NCBI GenBank assembly: GCA_029565395.1
Contig: JAKQOG010000278.1
Coordinates: 33,542 to 97,541, forward strand
DNA from: Candidatus Hydrogenedentota bacterium
GTDB lineage: Bacteria; Hydrogenedentota; Hydrogenedentia; Hydrogenedentales; CAILVY01
Direction: 5' to 3'
Length of the DNA stretch: 64,000 nt
A model generated the notes under the pieces. That model was not told the origin of the DNA, made no database searches, and was given only the letters and a program-made list of their open reading frames with translations. A program made the translations under genes and the position numbers. Positions 9,347 through 17,636 of the stretch are shown piece after piece. Positions within the stretch are counted from its first letter, which is position 1, and every line of letters begins with the position of its first letter.

Positions 9347-10549
9347 TCACGGGGCCATCAATACATCCGCGATGCGCACCAGCGCCCAGTCGATGTCTTC
9401 TTTGGCAATCACCAGCGGCGGCGCGAAACGAATCACGTTTTCATGCGTTTCCTTGCACAAGAGGCCCTTTTCCTTCAAGCGCACGCAGAACCGGCGCGCA
9501 CCGCCCGCCTCCTTGTGAAGTTCCACGCCGATCATCAAGCCTTTGCCGCGCACTTCCTTCACATGCGGACTGTTGATTTCCCGAAGCCGCTCCATGAAGT
9601 AGGGGCCAAGTGCAGCGGCATTTTCCACCATTTTTTCCTCCACCAACACCTTCAAGGCGGCGCGGGCCACGGCGCAGGCCAGCGGATTGCCGCCGTAGGT
9701 GCTGCCATGATCCCCTGGCTGGAATACGCCCAATACCTCTTTGTTTGACAACACGGCGGAAATGGGATAAAGGCCGCCGGAGAGCGCCTTGCCCACCAGG
9801 GTCAAATCCGCTACAACGCCCTCATGTTCTTCGGCCAACAGTTTTCCCGTGCGCCCCAAGCCGGTCTGGATTTCATCCGTGATGAAAACGATCCGGTTTC
9901 GATCGCAAATCTCGCGGACCTGTTGCAGATAGCCTTGCGGCGGGATAATGATGCCGCCTTCGCCCTGAATGGGCTCCACCAGGAATGCCACGGTATTCGG
10001 GGTGATGGCGCGTTCCAGAGCCTCCGTATCGCCGAAGGGAACAGTTATGAATCCGGGCGTGAATGGCGCATAGCCGTCGCGGTATTGTTCTTCCGTGCTG
10101 AACCCGACAATTGTTATGGTGCGCCCGTGAAAATTGTTATCGCAAACGATGATCTCCGCCTGGCCTTCCGGAACGCCTTTTACCTGGTACCCCCATTTGC
10201 GCACTGCCTTGATGCAGGATTCCACCGCTTCCGCACCGCTGTTCATGGGCAGGACCATGTGCGAGTTCGTCAGTTCACAGATTTCCTTGTAAAACAGGCC
10301 GAGTTGATCATTGCGGAAGGCGCGGGACACCAGGGAAAGTTTTTGTGCCTGCTCTACCATGGCCGCCACGATTTTCGGATGACAATGGCCTTGATTCACC
10401 GCCGAATACGAGGCCAGGCAATCCAGATACTTATTGCCTTCGACGTCCCACACCCAGATGCCCTGGCCTTTGGTAAGCACTACGTCCAGGGGGTGGTAGT
10501 TTTTGGCGCCGTATTCTTCTTCCAACGCAATAAAATCATGTGTTTTCAT
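9347..10549 (-). CDS. rocD: Ornithine aminotransferase
   Basis: 400 residues of a class III PLP aminotransferase, transferring the delta-amino group of ornithine to 2-oxoglutarate to give glutamate semialdehyde. The family signature is clear: AKNYHPLDVVLTKGQGIWVWD at the N-terminus, MNSGAEAVE, NNFHGRT, FLVEPIQGEGGI, ITDEIQTGLGRTGK, and GKALSGGLYPISAVL carrying the PLP lysine. Full length for RocD. The start at 10549 gives the usual MKTHDFIALEEEYGA beginning; the frame extends eight codons further but without better support. It lies 21 bases upstream of the NrdD-like gene on the same strand and may be cotranscribed. It links arginine/ornithine to proline and glutamate metabolism; the arginine synthesis genes are at 43-46 kb. 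Confidence 0.92.
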   Translation of the reverse strand: MKTHDFIALEEEYGAKNYHPLDVVLTKGQGIWVWDVEGNKYLDCLASYSAVNQGHCHPKIVAAMVEQAQKLSLVSRAFRNDQLGLFYKEICELTNSHMVLPMNSGAEAVESCIKAVRKWGYQVKGVPEGQAEIIVCDNNFHGRTITIVGFSTEEQYRDGYAPFTPGFITVPFGDTEALERAITPNTVAFLVEPIQGEGGIIIPPQGYLQQVREICDRNRIVFITDEIQTGLGRTGKLLAEEHEGVVADLTLVGKALSGGLYPISAVLSNKEVLGVFQPGDHGSTYGGNPLACAVARAALKVLVEEKMVENAAALGPYFMERLREINSPHVKEVRGKGLMIGVELHKEAGGARRFCVRLKEKGLLCKETHENVIRFAPPLVIAKEDIDWALVRIADVLMAP

Positions 10550-10694
10550 GCAAACAACTTCCCATTCCGTCAATTTTCAGGCTTTCCCAGCAGAATTGCA
10601 GGGCAAAGAAAGAAGATCCTACCATGTATATACCCAGACACGCCAACTTTTCCGGCGGCGCGGGTGACAATGCCTTTTTTACCATACGAGGCTT

Positions 10695-10724
10695 TTGTGG
10701 AAATGGTCCCGGCGGGATTATAGT
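10695..10724 (+). promoter_or_regulatory. Candidate sigma-70 promoter
   Basis: TTGTGG (10695-10700), an 18-base spacer and TATAGT (10719-10724), 24 bases before the GH29 start. The close spacing would give a very short leader. Confidence 0.45.
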
Positions 10725-10747
10725 GTCCAGGAGAGGAATTCACATAG

Positions 10748-12091
10748 ATGATACACAAAGCAAGGATGATAGCGGTTGCGTTGGGAATAATTGCCGCCGT
10801 TGCTGGAGCAGGAATTGCGGAGGAGGGCGGTAACATTCCCTGTCCGACTGCTGAGCAGGCCGCATGGCAGGATGCCGAACTGGGCATTATGTTTTGCCTG
10901 GATCTCATCACGTTTACGGATATACGGGAGCCAAACTGGCAGAAAGCGGGGACATTGGACCCGAATCTTTATAACCCGGCGCAGCTTGATACGGACCAAT
11001 GGATGGAATGCGCGAAAGCGATGGGGGCGGCGTATACGGTGTTTGTGGCGAAGTGGTGCACGGGCCATTTACAGTGGCAGACCGATCTGTATCCCTATAG
11101 CGTCAAGCAATCGAAATGGCGCGATGGCAAAGGGGACGTGGTGAGGGATTATGTGGCCTCGTGTCGGAAATATGGCATCCAGCCTGGGATATATGCGAGT
11201 GTCACGGCCAATGCGTATTGGGAAGTGACCAATCCCGGCCTGGTGAATTGGGGGAAGGGCGGCGATGATGCGAAGCAGACGCGCTATTCACGGATGTGTG
11301 AACAACTGCTGAAGGAACTCTGGGGCAATTATGGCCCGTTGTTTGAAATTTGGTTCGATGGCGGTGCATTGACGCCGGACAAGGGCGGCCCGGATATGCT
11401 CCCCATTTTGAAACTGTTTCAGCCCAAGGCCATCGTATTTCAGGGTCCTGCGGCCTCCATCCGCTGGATTGGAAATGAGGACGGCATGGCGGGATACCCC
11501 TGTTGGGCGACGGTGAAGCAAAGCGAAGCCGCTGGAAATGGGGATCCGGAGGGGACGGTTTGGCAGCCGGGAGAATGCGATGTGCCGATCCGCGACCATG
11601 AATGGTTCTGGAATCCGAACGAAGAAAATAAGCTTTACAGCGTGGACGCGCTCGTGGACATGTACTACAAGTCCGTGGGCCGGAATTGCAACATGATTGT
11701 AGGCATTACTCCGGATCGCACCGGACTGATTCCCAGGGCGGATTTTGACCGTGCGGCGGCTTTTGGCGCGGAGATTCGCCGCCGGTTCGGGCGGAGCATT
11801 GCCGAAACTTCCGGGAAGGGGAATGTGGTGGAGCTGGCGTTATCCAAACCAACGCTGGTGGATCATGTGATCCTCATGGAGCAAATCACCGAGGGGGAAC
11901 GAATTCGGGAGTATGTAGTGGAAGGCCTGATGGACGGTCAATGGAAGTCATTGTGCACGGGGCAGTCCGTAGGGCATAAGCGCATTGAGAAATTTGTCGC
12001 CGTGACCGTGAGCGCCGTTCGGGTGCGCGTATTAAAATCTACGGCAGAACCTGTTATTCGAAAATTCAGCCTCTATCATGCAGGCAGATGA
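10748..12091 (+). CDS. Secreted alpha-L-fucosidase, GH29 family, with C-terminal F5/8-like domain
   Basis: 447 residues with AGGAGAGG nine bases before the ATG and a signal peptide (ARMIAVALGIIAAVAGAGIA). GH29 features: WQDAELGIMFCLD, FVAKWCTGHLQWQT, DVVRDYVASCRKYGIQPGIY and GPLFEIWFDGG, where Asp204 matches the retaining nucleophile. The C-terminal 95 residues (about 350-447; VELALSKPTLVDHVILMEQI, then EYVVEGLMDGQWKSL) look like the discoidin-type carbohydrate-binding domain often fused to GH29. The enzyme would release terminal fucose from glycans outside the cytoplasm. It has no dockerin-like tail, unlike the next gene. Confidence 0.87.
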   Translation: MIHKARMIAVALGIIAAVAGAGIAEEGGNIPCPTAEQAAWQDAELGIMFCLDLITFTDIREPNWQKAGTLDPNLYNPAQLDTDQWMECAKAMGAAYTVFVAKWCTGHLQWQTDLYPYSVKQSKWRDGKGDVVRDYVASCRKYGIQPGIYASVTANAYWEVTNPGLVNWGKGGDDAKQTRYSRMCEQLLKELWGNYGPLFEIWFDGGALTPDKGGPDMLPILKLFQPKAIVFQGPAASIRWIGNEDGMAGYPCWATVKQSEAAGNGDPEGTVWQPGECDVPIRDHEWFWNPNEENKLYSVDALVDMYYKSVGRNCNMIVGITPDRTGLIPRADFDRAAAFGAEIRRRFGRSIAETSGKGNVVELALSKPTLVDHVILMEQITEGERIREYVVEGLMDGQWKSLCTGQSVGHKRIEKFVAVTVSAVRVRVLKSTAEPVIRKFSLYHAGR

Positions 12092-12181
12092 AAAGATTGA
12101 TCGATACGGGTTAATCTTCCAAAGGCCGTGATCTTCGGGGAACCTTTTCCGTGAATTTGTGTTAGACTAAGTAAAGAAGGC

Positions 12182-12197
12182 AAGCGTAGATACGCTT
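12182..12197 (+). promoter_or_regulatory. Small perfect hairpin directly before a ribosome site
   Basis: AAGCGTA and TACGCTT form a perfect 7-bp inverted repeat with a two-base gap, immediately followed by GGAGGAGG (12198-12205) and the ATG at 12212. In RNA it would need a slightly opened loop. It could tune translation or be a dimer operator. Confidence 0.35.
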
Positions 12198-12211
12198 GGA
12201 GGAGGAAGAGT

Positions 12212-15200
12212 ATGAGGAACAGCATCCGTATTTTCGCAGTATGTATTGTTGTGAGTGTGTTGTTGTGGGGGACTTGGGGATGGACCCAAACGCCGTGTGA
12301 ACTCCCAAATCCCAAACGCGCCCAAGTCTCGACGGAGCTTTGGGAACCGTATGAAGTGCTGGCGGACGGCAGTTTTGAAGATGCCGCCACGGAAGTGCGG
12401 ACTTCGTCGCCGTTTGTATCAATACCGTTTGATCCGCCCACGGCTACGCGCTCAGGAGATGCCGCGCATTCCGGGAGTTGGGGGTATCAGGTGCAGGCGA
12501 CGGCGGGCCAGGCCGGCGAATTAACCACCAAAGCCTTTGCCGATAAAGCGGAGGATATTCAGGTTTCCGTTTGGGTGCGCTGCCCAGGAGGAAGCGCTCA
12601 GGCCAGAATCGTGGTGCATTTTGAGGATGATGATCTGTTGATTGACGGCCCGTATTTCGGTCCGTTTGTGGATATTACGGATTCCTGGACGCAATTGACC
12701 TATACAGCCTATTCCAAACAGAATTTTCATCAAGTGTGGGCGGGGGTGACCATCGGCCCCGGAACAACACTTTATGTGGACGATGTATCCGTGCAGCCGC
12801 CTATCTGGAAGTTGGCGGAAGTGAGCGGGCCTTCCGTTACCGTCGGAGGAATTCCTGTTCCCCAGACCCCGGTTGCCCCCACACTGCTTTCCTTCAGCAT
12901 CCATTTGGAAGATCCGCAGGAGCTTGTGGAAGAGGAAACGTTCTTCCGGCAGAAGACCGCGGTGTTTACCCGGCTTGCGGAACTGTTTTACAACCATGGG
13001 GGACGCCTGAACATTCAGCCGGAACTGGAATGGGCGCTGGGTGCGCAGTTGTTTCAGCCGGACACGCTGCAGCATCTCAGCGAGGAGTATGGCGTCTATT
13101 ATTCAACCCATACCCATGGCCCGATATGCAAGGATGAAGATGGGACGCCCATGGGCGCGGAAATATGCAACCGGCATGCAGAATGGAGCCGGGAGATCAC
13201 ACCGGAGGATGTTGTAGAGTACATTCAGACGCGAAATGAGACATTTTCCCTGATGTCAGGTGTTCCGGTGATGGATCACAATGGCAATTTTGATCTGGTT
13301 TTTAAGAATCCCCTGGCGGCGATTGGTATTCGAACGCTCACGTGCTTTAAAAATCCCGGCCTTCAGAGATCCTATGATTACTTGATCAACAATCCGTGGC
13401 GTCCCACCAATGTGGATGCTCTCGTGGACACGGAAACATTTTTAACCCATGACCCTAGTGGACCGCTGGTGTATGTTCCAGGCGTGGGGACAAGCTTTAC
13501 AAAAAATCATGATCGGGTTCCCTTGGCCGTTTCGCGCATCATCAGCCAATTCATTCATTTTGCGGACGCGGACCGGGTGAATGCGCTCAGTCTTATTTTT
13601 CATGTGGATAGCTTTCTCTCGCAAGAAGGAACCCCCTATGATGAATACCTGGCGGTGGACCCGGTTACGCATGAAGTGACCTATTCGGATGAATTTCTTA
13701 TTCATCTTTCCTACTATGAAGAATTGTTGAGCACGGTGGTGGATCCCTTGGTTGCGGCCGGCTATCTCCAATGGTCCACAATACAGGAGATGGGCGAGGC
13801 CTTTGTTGCGTGGGAAGATGCCTGTGATGGTGGAGAAGTGGTTACCCGGATACCTTCGGAAGTGGCCGGCACGGAGGGTCTTGCGACACGTATTGTTATG
13901 CCGGTTGAAGCGCGGTATGCCGCGGAAGGGGCGCCGGTAGTGGTCTATGTGCCTGGCGGAACCACCGGGGGGGGATTGCATAATACGGGGGCACAATTGA
14001 ACACAGAGGGATTTATTGAGATTTTCTTCAATTTCCCTGGAAGCGGCCGTGAGGATGAAATAAGCGGGGGCACGTATGATTTTCGCGGCCCCGATTCCCT
14101 CAAGGCGTTGCGTGATGTGCTTCGGTTTGCCATGGGCGATCTCACGGACGTGGACGGTCATACCCTTGCGGATCTTACCGGAACGATAGTGCCGGACTAT
14201 GCGAATGCCGGGATCACCGGATGGTCGAATGGGGGCAATGCCACGATTAGTGTTGCGGGAATGCATGGGGATGAGATTTCCGATCTTGGTTGGATTGTGA
14301 ATTGGGAATCTCCGGTGGGCGACGGCATGCCCACCGCTGAAGCAGGCGGGCGAAACTCCTCCTTTGAGAATCCGATGACGAATTCGGCGTATGACCCTGA
14401 TACGGGGGTATGGGATCTGTCTTCGCTCCGGTATGTGGAGGATGTGGATATTGACGGAGATGCTGTTGAAGTGCTTACCGGCGGGCTGTATTTTGATTTA
14501 AATGGGAATGAGTCCTATGATGTGGGCACAGATTTCCTTGTGAATCCATATATATTTGATCTTGGGGACGGAAAGAAAGCCTATTATTCAAACCGCATTG
14601 CCCAAGAGGCTGAGAGCCTGGAGTTGTATCCTGATCCCGCGCCCAGCCATTTGCCCACGGCCGCGGAAACCGCCGCTTTTTGGTATAGCCGCAATGCTGA
14701 GAATTGGTTCACTCAGGCCGTTACGAATATTCCCAATTTGATGTTTATTGTGGAGGCCAGCGCACAGGATCATGTTCAGACTGCTCTTGATCACCCGCAT
14801 GTGCTGATTCAATATGAAGGAATGCGCAGTGCCGGCGCGCGCTTCGTGCGTGTGAACCCTGATAGAAGCTATTTAGAGGAAATCATGGGGGAGAGTCAGC
14901 CGGATGCCACGGACAATGACGGTTTTGCCATATTTGATCATATGAGCATCCGTGATGCGGTGGAGCCCATTACGGTGCCCACGGCGATGGGTGTGGCGGC
15001 GGCGGCCTGTGAATTGGCGGATCGCACCCACGCAAACAATATCGATCCACAAATCACGTATGAGGGCGAAGGAGTTGAGGAAGGCGAAGGCGAAGGAGTT
15101 GAGGAAGGCGAAGGTTCTGCGGAAGGCGTAAGTGAAGGCGCTGTAGAAGGCGAAGGAATGATCGAAGGTTCCGCGGAAGGGGTAAGTGAAGGCGCTGTAG

Positions 15201-15682
15201 AAGGCGAAGGAGTTGAGGAAGGCGAAGGTTCCGCGGAAGGCGTAAGTGAAGGCGCTGTAGAAGGCGAAGGAATGATCGAAGGTTCCGCGGAAGGCGTAAG
15301 TGAAGGCGCTGTAGAAGGCGAAGGAGTTGGGGAAGGCGAAGGTTCCGCGGAAGGCGTAAGTGAAGGCAGTGAGGAAGGTGAAGAAGAACCAGAGGCACAC
15401 AGTGCGGATCAGAATGCGGATGGATTGATTAGTCTGTCAGAATTGCTCCGGGTGATTCAGTTCTACAATTCGGAAGGATACCATTGTGATGCGATGGGAG
15501 AGGATGGCTATAGCCCCGATGCCGGGGATACCTCCTGTTCTCCGCATGCCAGCGATTATAATCCGCAGGATTGGCACATCAGCCTGAGTGAATTGCTGCG
15601 AATCATTCAGTTTTATAATTCCGGCGGGTATCACGCTTGTCCCGGCGAAGACACGGAAGATAGTTTCTGCCCCGGACTTTGA
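12212..15682 (+). CDS. Large secreted multidomain hydrolase with Glu-Gly linker and tandem dockerin-like module
   Basis: 1156 residues, strong GGAGGAGG site, signal peptide (IRIFAVCIVVSVLLWGTWGW). Residues about 45-195 resemble a CBM4/9-like carbohydrate-binding beta-sandwich (VLADGSFEDA at its start, TTLYVDDVSVQ at its end). Residues about 225-545 look like a deacetylase-like or other TIM-type barrel (LLSFSIHLEDPQELVEEE, YYSTHTHGP). Residues about 550-910 have alpha/beta-hydrolase features: APVVVYVPGGTTGGG, FFNFPGSGRED and the elbow GITGWSNGGN, with Ser672 as likely nucleophile. Residues about 950-1058 are Glu-Gly-rich repeats. The last 95 residues are the duplicated ISLSELLRVIQFYNS module with conserved cysteines. 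Substrate is unknown; an esterase acting on polysaccharide is an inference. Confidence 0.75.
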   Translation: MRNSIRIFAVCIVVSVLLWGTWGWTQTPCELPNPKRAQVSTELWEPYEVLADGSFEDAATEVRTSSPFVSIPFDPPTATRSGDAAHSGSWGYQVQATAGQAGELTTKAFADKAEDIQVSVWVRCPGGSAQARIVVHFEDDDLLIDGPYFGPFVDITDSWTQLTYTAYSKQNFHQVWAGVTIGPGTTLYVDDVSVQPPIWKLAEVSGPSVTVGGIPVPQTPVAPTLLSFSIHLEDPQELVEEETFFRQKTAVFTRLAELFYNHGGRLNIQPELEWALGAQLFQPDTLQHLSEEYGVYYSTHTHGPICKDEDGTPMGAEICNRHAEWSREITPEDVVEYIQTRNETFSLMSGVPVMDHNGNFDLVFKNPLAAIGIRTLTCFKNPGLQRSYDYLINNPWRPTNVDALVDTETFLTHDPSGPLVYVPGVGTSFTKNHDRVPLAVSRIISQFIHFADADRVNALSLIFHVDSFLSQEGTPYDEYLAVDPVTHEVTYSDEFLIHLSYYEELLSTVVDPLVAAGYLQWSTIQEMGEAFVAWEDACDGGEVVTRIPSEVAGTEGLATRIVMPVEARYAAEGAPVVVYVPGGTTGGGLHNTGAQLNTEGFIEIFFNFPGSGREDEISGGTYDFRGPDSLKALRDVLRFAMGDLTDVDGHTLADLTGTIVPDYANAGITGWSNGGNATISVAGMHGDEISDLGWIVNWESPVGDGMPTAEAGGRNSSFENPMTNSAYDPDTGVWDLSSLRYVEDVDIDGDAVEVLTGGLYFDLNGNESYDVGTDFLVNPYIFDLGDGKKAYYSNRIAQEAESLELYPDPAPSHLPTAAETAAFWYSRNAENWFTQAVTNIPNLMFIVEASAQDHVQTALDHPHVLIQYEGMRSAGARFVRVNPDRSYLEEIMGESQPDATDNDGFAIFDHMSIRDAVEPITVPTAMGVAAAACELADRTHANNIDPQITYEGEGVEEGEGEGVEEGEGSAEGVSEGAVEGEGMIEGSAEGVSEGAVEGEGVEEGEGSAEGVSEGAVEGEGMIEGSAEGVSEGAVEGEGVGEGEGSAEGVSEGSEEGEEEPEAHSADQNADGLISLSELLRVIQFYNSEGYHCDAMGEDGYSPDAGDTSCSPHASDYNPQDWHISLSELLRIIQFYNSGGYHACPGEDTEDSFCPGL
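15063..15388 (+). repeat. In-frame tandem repeat encoding the Glu-Gly linker
   Basis: Near-identical DNA units encode EGSAEGVSEGAVEGEG followed by alternating short spacers (MI or VEEG). Two unit types of 54 and 60 bases make a higher-order period of about 114 bases, present in roughly two and a half copies. The DNA-level identity suggests recent expansion or slippage. Confidence 0.8.
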
Positions 15683-15691
15683 TGCATTTCA

Positions 15692-17590
15692 ATCGAGTAG
15701 GGGGGTTCCTCACGGATCCCCCCTCTCACACCACCGGGCATACCTGCTCGGTACCACGGCGGTTTCGGTCATTTTTAAACGTTTCGTACCATTGGACTGG
15801 GTCTATCAGTTTTTGCTTTGCGAACCATTCTTTGTTCATGGCGTGTTGTGCGGAAGGACTCCCCGCTTTACGCCACCAGCCTTTCCCGGATAGCGCGAGA
15901 ATCCACGCCTGCGATGTTGGGACTTCTAGCCGTTGCAGGAAGTCTGCAATCGTTTTAGTCCGCTTGAGTCGTTTGAGGATGACACAGCGCAACTTGCGCC
16001 GCATCCATTCCCCGAGCCGTTCCAGATGACGCTTGCCTTCGGCGAACCGGAAGTAGGTTATCCAGCCGCTCAGGAAACTGTTGAGTTCCTCAATCATCTG
16101 GCGCACTTTGGCGTCTCCACGGTTTCGGCGTGTGATTTCGCGGATTCGGTCTTTCGCCCGCTCCAGGCTCTTGGGCGCGATGCCCAACCGCCCGCCGGAG
16201 CGCAGACGGTAACCGAGGAACTTCCGCTCTTCGATGTGCGCCACCGCACTCTTCTCGCGATTCACGCGCAGCTTCAGCTTTCCTTCAAGGAACTGCGTGA
16301 CGGACGCCATCACGCGTTCTCCCGCACGTTTCGTCTGCACGTAGATGTTGCAGTCATCCGCGTAACGGCAAAAACGGTGGCCCCGGCTTTCCAATTCCTT
16401 GTCGAGGTCGTCCAGTAACAGGTTGGCAAGCAGGGGCGACAGCGGTCCGCCTTGCGGCGTCCCTTCGTATCGTTCCACGCATACTCCGTTCTGCATCATG
16501 CCGGCTTCTAAAAACAGGCGGATGAGGTGAAGCACGCGTTTGTCTGTCACGCGGCGCGCCACGCGAGCCATCAGGATGTCGTGGTTCACCCGGTCGAAGA
16601 ACTTCTCCAGGTCAAGGTCCACGACAATGCAGCGGCCTTCGCTTACATACCTGCTGGCTTGGTCCAGCGCCTGATGCGCACTGCGTCCTGGACGGAAACC
16701 AAAACTGCTTTCCGAAAAAGTCGGGTCCAGAAGCGGTTCGAGCGCTTGCAGGAGCGCTTGCTGCACGACGCGGTCGATTACCGTCGGAATGCCCAATTGC
16801 CGCATTCCACCGCCCGGCTTGGGTATTTGCACCCCCAATACCGCCTGCGGTCGGTAGTGGCCTGCCGTCAGTTGCGCCTGTAGCTCCCGCCAGTGTTCAG
16901 GAAACCAGCGTTTCAGGTCGCGAACGCTCATGCCGTCCGCGCCTGCCGCGCCTTTGTTTCGCAGCACCCGGCGTACCGCTTCCGTTAGGTTCGCAAGACT
17001 TGCGACCCGCTCCATCAGGTCTTGCGTCAAGGCTCGCTTATTGGCCGCCGCCGGAGATAATTGCCGCGCCTCGGACACATCAGATTCGGTTCCGCCTTCT
17101 CCGATTGCGCCGTGGCAAGCCGGATTCAGTGGAAGCTCCATCTGATATCCGGCTACTTGCTGCCGCTCCATATCCCGCAAGACGTACAATGCTGCTCCTT
17201 GAATGATCGATTCGGCCCTTCTCCGCCAAAGGCGGATACTATGGCCTCGGCTGACTCCTGCCCATCCATCACGGCATGTTTCCATCCCGCTAGTCTGGTT
17301 CCTCCAGACAAAAGTGCAGGTCTCCCAAGGTAAGACGCAACGCTTTCCGCCGGACCTCGCCGGATTTACCAGGGTGCGTGTCCGAATGGCTATTGGGCGT
17401 CGCCATCTATTGCTGGCTTACCCCACCACCCCGGCCTTGTATCCGGTTTCTGTTCGTCGAGTCCGGCTTTTGCCTACAGCTTCCTCCAGACCTCGCCTCG
17501 CGGCGACGCCCTTGCTATCGGCTAGCAATTCCCACCATCAGGGCTTGCTGGGGACTTCCACCCCATAGCTTCGCGCCATGCTTGGCACAC
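15692..17590 (-). ncRNA. Group IIC (bacterial class C) intron ribozyme
   Basis: About 1.9 kb on the minus strand. The 5' end is GTGTGCC at 17590, matching the GUGYG consensus, followed by a typical domain I start (CGCGAAGCTATGGGGTGGAA). Domain V is at 15730-15763 and is exactly 34 bases: ACCGCCG pairs with CGGTGGT and contains the CGC triad of class C introns, capped by a GAGCA-type loop. Domain VI (about 15700-15722) is a GGGGGG/CCCCCC stem. The 3' end is CTACTCGAT at 15692. The 5' exon is a rho-independent terminator hairpin, the usual class C target. The intron lies in the 55-base gap between two convergent genes. Confidence 0.88.
15726..17189 (-). CDS. ltrA: Group II intron reverse transcriptase/maturase
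   Basis: About 487 residues from a TTG at 17189 with AAGGAG six bases upstream; ATG alternatives in frame are at 17285 (no clear ribosome site) and 17171. Reverse transcriptase domain: DLKRWFPEHW, IPKPGGGMRQLGIPTVIDRV, FGFRPGRSAHQAL, VVDLDLEKFFDRVNHD, GTPQGGPLSPLLANLLL and the catalytic FCRYADDCNIY. Then comes the maturase X domain (LNSFLSGWITYFRFAEGKRH). It splices and mobilises its own intron. The stop codon at 15726-15728 lies just past domain V, so the C-terminal residues (GTEQVCPVV) are encoded by the catalytic RNA element. No endonuclease domain is seen, as expected for class C. It appears intact. Confidence 0.9.
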   Translation of the reverse strand: MYVLRDMERQQVAGYQMELPLNPACHGAIGEGGTESDVSEARQLSPAAANKRALTQDLMERVASLANLTEAVRRVLRNKGAAGADGMSVRDLKRWFPEHWRELQAQLTAGHYRPQAVLGVQIPKPGGGMRQLGIPTVIDRVVQQALLQALEPLLDPTFSESSFGFRPGRSAHQALDQASRYVSEGRCIVVDLDLEKFFDRVNHDILMARVARRVTDKRVLHLIRLFLEAGMMQNGVCVERYEGTPQGGPLSPLLANLLLDDLDKELESRGHRFCRYADDCNIYVQTKRAGERVMASVTQFLEGKLKLRVNREKSAVAHIEERKFLGYRLRSGGRLGIAPKSLERAKDRIREITRRNRGDAKVRQMIEELNSFLSGWITYFRFAEGKRHLERLGEWMRRKLRCVILKRLKRTKTIADFLQRLEVPTSQAWILALSGKGWWRKAGSPSAQHAMNKEWFAKQKLIDPVQWYETFKNDRNRRGTEQVCPVV

Positions 17591-17624
17591 AAAAGGACGC
17601 GCCCCATTTTTCAACAGGGCGCGT
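17591..17624 (-). terminator. Rho-independent terminator and intron target site
   Basis: An 8-bp perfect stem (17597-17604 with 17617-17624; ACGCGCCC/GGGCGCGT) with a 12-base loop. On the minus strand it is followed by CCTTTT, cut short by the intron at 17590. On the plus strand TTTTT follows at 17624-17628, so it could act in both directions between the convergent genes. Confidence 0.8.
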
Positions 17625-17636
17625 TTTTCATTGAGA

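Noticed and set aside
9824..10723. A 299-residue plus-strand frame opposite rocD
   Set aside because: It is the shadow of a full-length, well-conserved aminotransferase.
14873..15400. Long minus-strand reading frames rich in Phe, Ala, Tyr or Leu, Pro, Arg
   Set aside because: They are the complement of the Glu-Gly repeat, whose bias removes stops on the other strand.
15726..17189. The reverse transcriptase as the possible DGR enzyme for the variable region at 24840
   Set aside because: It has a maturase X domain, sits inside clear group II intron ends and a 34-base domain V, and uses the YADD-type maturase motif pattern; it is an intron protein.
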